DNA of 64,000 nt from contig JALHSP010000062.1 in NCBI GenBank assembly GCA_022865305.1, forward strand, positions 186,001 through 250,000, given 5' to 3'. This DNA is from Bacteroidales bacterium. Lineage in GTDB: Bacteria > Bacteroidota > Bacteroidia > Bacteroidales > VadinHA17. The notes beneath the pieces were generated by a model, which was given only the letters and a program-made list of their open reading frames with translations, did not search any database and was not told the DNA's origin. Below are positions 28,906 to 36,046 of this stretch, in pieces (the first letter of the stretch is position 1; each line of letters begins with the position of its first letter). A program made the position numbers and the translations under genes.

Positions 28906-28957
28906 CCTTGGTGTGACTTTGTGATGTACTTGGTGAGCCTTTGTGGTAAAAAAAAAT
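28906..28957 (-). repeat. Right inverted repeat of the GxxExxY cassette
   Basis: Inverted partner of 28467-28519, starting 1 bp after the stop codon: CCTTGGTGTGACTTTGTGAT, then CTTGGTGAGCCTTTGTGGT and an A-run. Its TTTG at 28940-28943 also serves as the upstream half of a plausible promoter for the next gene. Confidence 0.8.
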
Positions 28958-28970
28958 ATACATATCTTTC
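28940..28970 (+). promoter_or_regulatory. Promoter candidate for the STN-esterase gene
   Basis: TTTG (28940-28943) and TATCTTTC (28963-28970) are 19 bases apart, matching the Bacteroidetes TTTG-N19-TAnnTTTG pattern at all but the last base. The start codon follows 25 bp later. The TTTG is contributed by the right arm of the cassette repeat. Confidence 0.5.
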
Positions 28971-28995
28971 AGTTATTTATTAATTCACTAAAGCT

Positions 28996-30402
28996 ATGAA
29001 AATCAAATTATTATTCGTTGTATGTTTATTTAGTCTTCCACTTCTGATAAGGTCTCAAATACCACAAGATGTATATAAGAAGCCTCTGAAAGAGGTTATG
29101 ACGGATATTGAAAAGAGATATAAGATAAAGTTCCAGTACAACGAAAGTCTTGTTAAGGGAGTTGATGTAATGTACCCGACATGGCGGTATCGCCCAGATA
29201 TTGAAACAACACTGACAAATATCCTGATGCCGCTTGAAATGATCTTTAAGAAAACCGGCGACAATATTTACCAGATCAGTAAGTATGAATACTACAGGCG
29301 ACCTGTTGAAGAGGGGAAGAAACATCTTGACCGGCTCCTTGCCAGTTACCCGGTAGTTTCTGCATGGGAATCCAGGAAATCTGAATTAAGGAAGTGTATC
29401 ACTGAACAAATGCAGCTTTTTCCCTTTCCAAAGAAGACGCCGCTTAATCCTGTTTATACTGCAATCAGGAAATTTGAAGGTTATACAGTGCAGAATGTTG
29501 GTATTGAGACAATTCCCGGCTTCTACCTCTGTGGTTCTCTTTACCGGCCAGCCAAAGGGAAAGGTCCGTTCCCGGCTGTACTTTCACCACATGGACATTT
29601 TAACAGTACTGATCTGAATGAAAATGGCAGGTACCGGCCTGATCAGCAGTACAGATGTGCCATGCTTGCAAGGATGGGAGCAGTGGTTTTCAGTTATGAG
29701 ATGTTCGGTTACGGAGAATCTCTTCTGCAGATAGATAAAGCCGATCATAAAACCGGACTGGCTCTTACAATGCAGACTTTGAATTCTATAAGAGTGATTG
29801 ATTTTCTTAGTTCTTTGCCTTATGTCGATGCGAAAAGAATAGGTGTTACCGGCGAATCGGGAGGGGGAACGCAAACTTTCCTTGTGACAGCTCTCGATGA
29901 CCGGATTACTGTCAGTGTTCCGGTGGTAATGGTGTCCTCTTACTTTTACGGGGGCTGTGCCTGCGAAAGCGGGCTGCCAATCCATTCATGTACTGATCTA
30001 ATGACGAACAACGCCGAGATTGCGGCAATGGCATCACCGCGTCCTATGCTGGTTATTTCTGATGGCGACGACTGGACAGAAGATGTTCCTGATATTGAAT
30101 ACCCTTATCTTAAAAAAGTTTATGGACTTTATGGGAAACAGGAATATGTCGAAAACGTCCACCTGGCAAATGAAGGCCATGATTATGGTGTTTCAAAAAG
30201 AATGGCAATGTACGATTTTATGGCTCGTCATCTTGGATTGAATATCAATGCCGTAAAGGACAAAACAGACAAAATTGATGAATCAAAGGTGACTATTGAG
30301 AAATATGAAGCATTGCTTGTTTTCGGTAAGGAAGGCAAGCTGCCACTAAATGCGGTTAAAGGAGCAGGCGCTGTTCGGGAATCATTAAAATCAGTGCAAT
30401 AA
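28996..30402 (+). CDS. Exported alpha/beta-hydrolase (acetyl-esterase-like) with N-terminal STN domain
   Basis: The 468-residue protein has a signal peptide (VVCLFSLPLLIRSQ). Residues about 25-95 look like an STN (secretin/TonB short N-terminal) domain: PLKEVMTDIEKRYKIKFQYN, then IETTLTNILMPLEMIFKK and NIYQIS. Residues about 130-440 form an alpha/beta-hydrolase with GVTGESGGGTQTF (Ser288 nucleophile), a candidate acid at Asp356 (ISDGDDW) and His395 (NEGHDYG), plus an SPHGHF oxyanion loop. This resembles the large Bacteroidetes acetyl-xylan-esterase-like families, so removal of acetyl or other ester groups from glycans is the likely job. STN domains usually sit on TonB receptors or their regulators; fusion to an esterase is uncommon. 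It lies between the two BNR_4 genes. Confidence 0.8.
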   Translation: MKIKLLFVVCLFSLPLLIRSQIPQDVYKKPLKEVMTDIEKRYKIKFQYNESLVKGVDVMYPTWRYRPDIETTLTNILMPLEMIFKKTGDNIYQISKYEYYRRPVEEGKKHLDRLLASYPVVSAWESRKSELRKCITEQMQLFPFPKKTPLNPVYTAIRKFEGYTVQNVGIETIPGFYLCGSLYRPAKGKGPFPAVLSPHGHFNSTDLNENGRYRPDQQYRCAMLARMGAVVFSYEMFGYGESLLQIDKADHKTGLALTMQTLNSIRVIDFLSSLPYVDAKRIGVTGESGGGTQTFLVTALDDRITVSVPVVMVSSYFYGGCACESGLPIHSCTDLMTNNAEIAAMASPRPMLVISDGDDWTEDVPDIEYPYLKKVYGLYGKQEYVENVHLANEGHDYGVSKRMAMYDFMARHLGLNINAVKDKTDKIDESKVTIEKYEALLVFGKEGKLPLNAVKGAGAVRESLKSVQ

Positions 30403-30512
30403 GAAGATTTTAATATTGATAATAATAAGTTCATATATAAGGTAAACACGACCAGATTATTATTAATTTTATAAAAGAGAATATCTTTACATCAATACTC
30501 AGGTTTGACAGA

Positions 30513-31886
30513 ATGTATAAGAAAACTGTGCTTCTGGCTCTGATATCACTTTTCTTTGTGGATCCCGGTACCCTATTTTCTCAGAATCCTAAGATGGATG
30601 GTTATAAGGGTATCTGGTTCAATGCTGGTCAGTTCCAGGAGTACGGTTACAAGTTTTCAGGTGGGGTCGCTACATTTGCTTCCCGGTACAGACCTATTGC
30701 AATTTATTCTCCAGAGGTTAAGAAAACATTCTTTGTATATGGCGGTACGACTAGCGCTGATGAAAGACATCTTCTTATAATGATTTCGTATTTTGATCAC
30801 AGGTATAACGTAGTACCAAAACCGGTTATTGTTTATGATAAAATGGGGGTGAGCGAGCCCCATGACAATGCATCTCTTTCAATCGACTCCAATGGTTTTT
30901 TATGGATTTTTATCAGCGGAAGAGGCAGAACACGACCGGGACTGATATTTAAAAGCTCGAAACCTTATTCCATTGATAGTTTCGAAAAGATATTAGATTG
31001 GGAGATGATATCACCGCAACCATGGTGGATGAAAGATTATGGATTTTTGCTGATGTTTTCAAAAAATATAAAAGGGCGGGAGCTTTACTGGAGTTCAAGC
31101 ACTGATGGAAAAACATGGATCACGAGTCAGAAACTTGCCGATATGGGCGGACATTTCCAGGTATCAAATGTTTTTGGGAACAGACTGGTAACGATATTTA
31201 ATTACCATCCGTTAGGGAATACTGACAAACGAACAAATCTTTATCTGCTCCAGACTGAAGATATGGGCAAGACCTGGAAATCCGTCGATAACAAGATCGT
31301 CAAAACTCCAATTGTTGATATTATTAATGAAGCCTTAATAAAGAATTATGAAATTGAAGGAAAACTCGTTTATATCAAAGATCTGAATTTTGATAAAAAT
31401 GGAAATCCGGTGATATTGGTTATCCTGAGCGGAGATTCCAGTCCAGGTCCGAAGGGTGGGCCAAGGGAATGGATGATAATTCACTGGAAAGATAATAAAT
31501 GGAATTTTAATAAGGTATGCGAATCAACCAACAACTATGATATGGGATCTCTCTATATTACGGATAACGAATGGAGAATAGTTGGTTCCACAGAACCTGG
31601 TCCTCAGAAATATGGAAGTGGGGGCGAAATGGCTTTGTGGATCAGCAGGAATGAAGGAATTGACTGGGATAAGGTACGTAATATTACCACAAAAAGTATA
31701 TACAATAACTCTTTTGCACGGCGTCCGCTGAATGCACAGAAGGATTTCTATGCATTTTGGGCTGATGGAGATGCGGACCAGTTTTCAATCTCGAGGTTGT
31801 ACTTTACCAATGAAAAATGCAACAGGGTTTGGATGTTGCCCTATGATATGAAAAAGGACTTGGAAAGGCCAGTCAGAATAAAATAA
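30513..31886 (+). CDS. Exported BNR_4 beta-propeller protein, candidate polysaccharide lyase (copy 2)
   Basis: The 457-residue protein is a paralogue of the product at 27036 and aligns along its full length: both have DGYKGIWF near the mature N-terminus, FFVYGGTT, the motif PHDN(A)(A/S)LSID, ISGRG, GRELYWS, YHP(G/L)GN and AFWADGDAD. Here the histidine motif reads SEPHDNASLSIDSNGF. Signal peptide: LALISLFFVDPGTLFSQ. The high similarity suggests duplication, with the STN-esterase and the GxxExxY cassette now between the copies. As for copy 1, activity on uronic-acid-containing glycans is inferred. Its 3' end is 2 bp from the convergent amidohydrolase gene. Confidence 0.75.
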   Translation: MYKKTVLLALISLFFVDPGTLFSQNPKMDGYKGIWFNAGQFQEYGYKFSGGVATFASRYRPIAIYSPEVKKTFFVYGGTTSADERHLLIMISYFDHRYNVVPKPVIVYDKMGVSEPHDNASLSIDSNGFLWIFISGRGRTRPGLIFKSSKPYSIDSFEKILDWEMISPQPWWMKDYGFLLMFSKNIKGRELYWSSSTDGKTWITSQKLADMGGHFQVSNVFGNRLVTIFNYHPLGNTDKRTNLYLLQTEDMGKTWKSVDNKIVKTPIVDIINEALIKNYEIEGKLVYIKDLNFDKNGNPVILVILSGDSSPGPKGGPREWMIIHWKDNKWNFNKVCESTNNYDMGSLYITDNEWRIVGSTEPGPQKYGSGGEMALWISRNEGIDWDKVRNITTKSIYNNSFARRPLNAQKDFYAFWADGDADQFSISRLYFTNEKCNRVWMLPYDMKKDLERPVRIK

Positions 31887-31888
31887 AT

Positions 31889-33232
31889 TTAATGAAGATT
31901 ATAAAACTTTACCGCATTGTCATGCAGGATCATTTTTGCTACAGTTTTTGCTTCAGACTCAGACAAATACCCATCCCTGACTTTACTGATTAAAACATTC
32001 GAAATAATTTGTTTCGCAATTATCAATTCACCATAAATATTTTCGACACATCTGTAATCGCCTCCGAAAGCCATTATTTTACTGGCAGGCACAGTTTCAA
32101 GCCATTCATTCAGATATCTCTCGCTGTATGTTGGTGAAATGGCAAAAGCCCAGTTCATATCAATAAAGACATTTTTGAAATTTTTTGCAAGAGTAGAAAG
32201 TTCCCCTCCAAAAGGATAACTGCCATGGTATAATGTAAAGTTAATATCAGGGTATTCTGTGAAAACATTGGCCAGCAATGCAGGATTGGAATTGCCGATT
32301 ATGTTACCACCTCCTGCCTGTAGTCCAGTATGGATAGCTACAGGCAGTTTATATTTACCTGCCAGATCCAATAGCTGGTAAAACATGTAATCCTGGAGTG
32401 GTTTGGCATCCCTGTAAGAGATTACATGATCTTCATTGCCGTTAACAAGTGAACGAAATACTTTCCTCGCTGTTTCAGTTTCTACTTTATCAAAACTCAA
32501 TGGACGTTTATATGCAATATTTATTTTAATTGCCACTATTCCATTTTTTACAGCATCTTCAAGAACCACTCTCATTGATTTGACGAAATCTTCGAGAGTA
32601 TAGATCGGATCAATCTGCATCACCGCCAATGAATCAATTCTATACTTTGATCTTACTGATAACCAGGGCGAAAATTTTTTAGTGTACCGGAAGAAATCAT
32701 CTTTCCCTGTAAGGTAATCGTCTTCCTGAATAAGGTAATCAATTCTGCATGAATCTCTTAGGATGCGATTAAACCAGTCAGTACTGTATGCCATTTTGAT
32801 TTTTTCGGAAAGCGGTCCGACTGTAGATTCATTTAAGTCGGTTATTTTATACAGGTTTTCAATAGCAAGCAATACAACCCTGTTGAATGAGGTATTAAAT
32901 GAATTTCGCCAGTATGGCTCAATTATTTTCCATTTATTAGTTGGTGTAAGTGGTTCATTGAATAATGAATTGAACAGGGAGTCAGGCATCCCTGAAGATA
33001 TTAAGTCTTCATAGCTTTGCTGGTGTATAAGCAGCATAAAATCGAGGATATTGGTTTTTATCAACTGATCAGGATCAAACAAATGTTCATGGGTATCAAC
33101 GATCCTCAATGAATCGATATAATTTTCAATACGACGTTCATATCCGAAAGCTGGTGATGATCTTATCTGTTGCTGGGCTCTTCCGGAAAAAGTAACACTA
33201 AACAGAATTAAGAATGATATTTGAAGTTTCAT
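31889..33232 (-). CDS. Exported amidohydrolase-superfamily protein
   Basis: The 447-residue protein starts with a signal peptide (LILFSVTFSGRAQ). LRIVDTHEHLFDP gives the HxH metal-binding motif of strand 1 of amidohydrolases. AIHTGLQAGGG, FTLYHGSYPFGGELSTLAKNF and MAFGGDYRC supply the later His and Asp positions. This 'amidohydrolase 2' group includes lactonases, decarboxylases and uronate isomerase-like proteins. Beside a dehydratase of the enolase superfamily, a sugar-lactone hydrolase would make sense, but no activity can be assigned. Export of such an enzyme is unusual. It is convergent with the BNR_4 copy 2 and 189 bp downstream of the dehydratase gene. Confidence 0.75.
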   Translation of the reverse strand: MKLQISFLILFSVTFSGRAQQQIRSSPAFGYERRIENYIDSLRIVDTHEHLFDPDQLIKTNILDFMLLIHQQSYEDLISSGMPDSLFNSLFNEPLTPTNKWKIIEPYWRNSFNTSFNRVVLLAIENLYKITDLNESTVGPLSEKIKMAYSTDWFNRILRDSCRIDYLIQEDDYLTGKDDFFRYTKKFSPWLSVRSKYRIDSLAVMQIDPIYTLEDFVKSMRVVLEDAVKNGIVAIKINIAYKRPLSFDKVETETARKVFRSLVNGNEDHVISYRDAKPLQDYMFYQLLDLAGKYKLPVAIHTGLQAGGGNIIGNSNPALLANVFTEYPDINFTLYHGSYPFGGELSTLAKNFKNVFIDMNWAFAISPTYSERYLNEWLETVPASKIMAFGGDYRCVENIYGELIIAKQIISNVLISKVRDGYLSESEAKTVAKMILHDNAVKFYNLH

Positions 33233-33421
33233 TAAGCGCAGGAATAAATCTTAATTGTTATACTTTCAGCACCAGTTCCCTTCTTTACCAGAAATCTGAT
33301 CCCTCCCGGGATTATATAAAAGTGATCAGATAATACCATCTTCAGGAATGAAAAATATTTTGTCTGAAAGTTAGACCATTAATTATAATGAAATATTCCT
33401 GTTAAGTTTTTTTAACTTAAT

Positions 33422-34675
33422 TTACATTTTAACAATTGTATGTTTATTAATATAAGACGGATCAATTTCAATCCCCAGTCCTGGTCCGGATGGAACAGTA
33501 ATGACTCCTTCATCGCTTGATAGTGATGAAGTTTTACATTCGAAAGGCAGATCTTTATTGGATCCTTTAAATTCGTGATAGAGGCCGGCATTTGGCGTAG
33601 CTGAAACAAAGTGCATCATATACAGGTACCCAAGACCTCCCGAAATATGAGGAGTGCATTGTTTCCCGTATGTTTCCGCCATTCTGGCCACCTTCATTGA
33701 CCTTATCATACCACCAAAATAGAACATATCAGGCTGCACTATCTGGAGGGCATCATTTGCAATAAGCCAGCGAAACATATGAAGGCTTGGTTCCTGCTCC
33801 CCTCCGGCGATCGGGATCGTTAAAGCATCGGAGACCTCTTTTGTCTCTTCATACCAGTCAAATGGTACAGGTTCCTCGTAAAAGTCAAATTTGTACTCCT
33901 CAAGTATCTTTCCGATCCTGATAGCTTCATCTGCAGTATATGAACCGTTTGAATCAGCATACATGACCATATTATCTCCGAATGTTTTACGCACAAGAGG
34001 TATAACTTTTTCCGTACGTCCTGCAGGCGATTCAAAATTATTGCTCATTCTTCCGCCGACTTTTAACTTAAGAGCTTTGGCGTGGGTCTCTGCAACGTCT
34101 CTAATAAGGTGTTCTACAGTTATTTCAGCGGTTATCTCCCTCTCTCCATTTGCCTGATAAACAGCAATCCGTTTATTATGAATCTCACCAATAAGTTCAC
34201 CGATTGATTTTCCTGCAATTTTCCCTAGCATATCGAGGATAGCAAATTCGATTGTTGCGAGCGGTACCCAGAGAGCAAGATTCTGCATTTTGTAGTTACT
34301 CTGATATACATAAACCTCGTCAATCAGCCTGTCAAGGTTTCTGGCATCCTTCCCGGGGAAGAATGGCTGAAGACGATTGACAAAGACCGGGTAAAGCGAT
34401 TTCATCTGGTCATTGTTTGCCACAGAAATGCCTTCAGCGCCATCCTTTGACCTGACCCTGCAAAGGAAGGTGTTGTTAAGCCTGAGAAGCTCAAGAGTAT
34501 CCATAATAACAGGGTCAGGGAGCAGGTCCTTCCTGAGTACGGGTCTTTTCAATATCTCATCAAGCCGTGAATATTTCTCTTTCAGTGTTACTTTTTGTTG
34601 CGAAAGGCCAGGTAAGGCTACTGCTAGACCAGCAGTTACAGATGTTGAAATGAATTTTCGACGGTTGGTTCTCAT
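33422..34675 (-). CDS. Tat-exported mandelate racemase/muconate-lactonizing (enolase superfamily) sugar-acid dehydratase-like protein
   Basis: The 417-residue protein begins MRTNRRKFISTSVTAGLAVA, a twin-arginine signal. The enolase-superfamily pattern is complete: the KLKVGG Lys motif, metal ligands in MYADSNGSY, FYEEPVPFDW and IAGGEQEP, and a late PHISGGLG histidine. Such enzymes dehydrate acid sugars (L-fuconate, L-rhamnonate, D-galactonate and others) or racemise/cycloisomerise related acids. Fuconate- or rhamnonate-type substrates would fit the fucosidases, FucP and RhaM in this window, but that is inference. Tat export suggests it folds with its metal in the cytoplasm and works in the periplasm, which is rare for the superfamily outside Bacteroidetes/Planctomycetes-type glycan loci. 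Confidence 0.85.
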   Translation of the reverse strand: MRTNRRKFISTSVTAGLAVALPGLSQQKVTLKEKYSRLDEILKRPVLRKDLLPDPVIMDTLELLRLNNTFLCRVRSKDGAEGISVANNDQMKSLYPVFVNRLQPFFPGKDARNLDRLIDEVYVYQSNYKMQNLALWVPLATIEFAILDMLGKIAGKSIGELIGEIHNKRIAVYQANGEREITAEITVEHLIRDVAETHAKALKLKVGGRMSNNFESPAGRTEKVIPLVRKTFGDNMVMYADSNGSYTADEAIRIGKILEEYKFDFYEEPVPFDWYEETKEVSDALTIPIAGGEQEPSLHMFRWLIANDALQIVQPDMFYFGGMIRSMKVARMAETYGKQCTPHISGGLGYLYMMHFVSATPNAGLYHEFKGSNKDLPFECKTSSLSSDEGVITVPSGPGLGIEIDPSYINKHTIVKM

Positions 34676-34704
34676 AGTTTCAAATTAATTTCTATTGAGT
34701 TTTT

Positions 34705-34791
34705 TTACCCCCTTCCCGACCTTCCCCCACCCCATAGGGGAAGGAGTTGGTTTTAACCTTTCCCCCTTGGGGGAAAATGAAAGGGGGTAAA
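34705..34791. repeat. Composite GC-rich inverted repeat
   Basis: C5/TTCCC blocks on the left (34708-34745) and G-rich blocks on the right (34760-34788) form nested inverted repeats, including TTTCCCCCTTGGGGGAAA (34759-34776). It fills the whole gap between the dehydratase and pectate lyase genes. Similar in design to the elements at 26924 and 35927 but of different sequence. Confidence 0.7.
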
Positions 34792-34802
34792 TAGATGCGG
34801 AT

Positions 34803-35891
34803 TCATTTTATCCACTTAGCTTTCCATTCCGGGTATTTTTCAAAAACCTCCTGTGGTGCATCGGTATACCAGCTATAGCCATTTCTTCTTTCATAGCCTA
34901 TTTCTTCAAGAGATTTCTTTTTAATGCCGTCACGGTCACAAACGAAAGGTTGCCCGGTCTCAAGATCATAAAATCTTGCCCACATATCTCCGGCTTTTGG
35001 ATCCTGAATAATACGCCTGTCTCTTTGTCCTGCGTTGTTAGTGAAAAAATCCCACCTGGTATTTTTTATCCTGTGCGAATCGAGCCATTCAATAGCTCCC
35101 TGAACAGATACGATTATTTCGGGTGACGGATCGGATATTTCCATAAGGAGCTTAATAATGCCCACCGATTCAGCACCGCTGAATGATGGTAATTCATATG
35201 TGCGGGCACCGGCTGGCAGAAGTGTCTTCTCATCATGCTGGGCACACCAGACAGTTGGCTTATCATTAACCCTGATCTGTGTCTTTAAGATGCAATCAAT
35301 GCCTTTATTGTAAGCTGTTTTCGATCTGGAAAAAAATTCGGGATGAACTATGGAACTATATAATTGTTTGTTTGCACCTATATCCCTGAGCATCTCCAGG
35401 ATATTGACAATTGCATTATCGTTGAAAGTAATATGAGTATAATACCCTTTTCTCAACGGAAAAAACATAGGCCATCCGCCGTTATCATACTGGGCGTCAA
35501 GAATAAATTTTAATCCCCTGTTAAATGAATCCTTGTAAGCCTCATTTTTTGTTTTATTGTACATCCTTACAAGGAACTTCATCTCGGTTGTTGTGGCGCT
35601 GTTATCAAAGATTGCATCATTAAGCCCTTTATCATCATTTATTTTGGCTTTTTCAGCGTCTGTGAGAGGTTTGTGAATTGGTATATTCTTCGGCCAACCT
35701 CCAAAATCCCTCTGATACAGGAGAACATTCTCCGCAACTGATTTTGATTCTTCCGAACCGTACCATTCATCCGGCATCCTCGTCGCAACATATTGCCATG
35801 ATAGATTGCTGATCGGTGTCTGGCTTAAAATGATTTGAATATTTGAAATAAAGAAGAAAACCACCAAACCTGCATTGAAAATTATTTTCAT
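34803..35891 (-). CDS. Exported pectate lyase, PL10
   Basis: The protein (about 362 residues from the ATG at 35891) has the signal peptide MKIIFNAGLVVFFFISN. An upstream extension to 35960 would be translated from the GC-rich repeat and is rejected. The PL10 pattern is clear: RDFGGWPKNIP, IFDNSATTTEMKFL, NGGWPMFFPLR, THITFNDNA, TVWCAQHDE and RRIIQDPKAGDMWARFYDLETG. PL10 enzymes cleave polygalacturonate by Ca-dependent beta-elimination, with an arginine as base; the RRII/ARFYD region carries likely candidates. This points to homogalacturonan or rhamnogalacturonan backbones as part of the target. Intact and of normal length for the catalytic domain. Confidence 0.92.
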   Translation of the reverse strand: MKIIFNAGLVVFFFISNIQIILSQTPISNLSWQYVATRMPDEWYGSEESKSVAENVLLYQRDFGGWPKNIPIHKPLTDAEKAKINDDKGLNDAIFDNSATTTEMKFLVRMYNKTKNEAYKDSFNRGLKFILDAQYDNGGWPMFFPLRKGYYTHITFNDNAIVNILEMLRDIGANKQLYSSIVHPEFFSRSKTAYNKGIDCILKTQIRVNDKPTVWCAQHDEKTLLPAGARTYELPSFSGAESVGIIKLLMEISDPSPEIIVSVQGAIEWLDSHRIKNTRWDFFTNNAGQRDRRIIQDPKAGDMWARFYDLETGQPFVCDRDGIKKKSLEEIGYERRNGYSWYTDAPQEVFEKYPEWKAKWIK

Positions 35892-35926
35892 ATATTTTAA
35901 AATATCTATTTTTTCTTTTTGTTTTA

Positions 35927-36046
35927 CCCCGCTCCCCCCTTGATAAGGGCAACCCCCCAACCCCCCTAAAGGGGGGCTAAATTGTGCCCGTAATAGGGGC
36001 TAAGTAAGACAGATTTTAACCCCCCTAAAGGGGGGCCAGGGGGGTA
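35927..36046. repeat. Composite GC-rich palindrome pair (BIME-like copy 2, inverted)
   Basis: Two CCCCCCTAAAGGGGGG palindromes (35961-35976 and 36019-36034 approximately) are embedded with flanks CTAAATTG and TTTTAAC and outer C6/G6 blocks. Read on the minus strand it has the same block order as 26924-26997, with about 25 extra bases in the middle. The left palindrome supplies the stop codon (TAG at 35966-35968) of the minus-strand gene. Confidence 0.8.

Noticed and set aside
35892..35960. N-terminal extension of the pectate lyase to 35960
   Set aside because: The extra 23 residues are encoded by the GC-rich repeat, while ATG 35891 starts a clean signal peptide.
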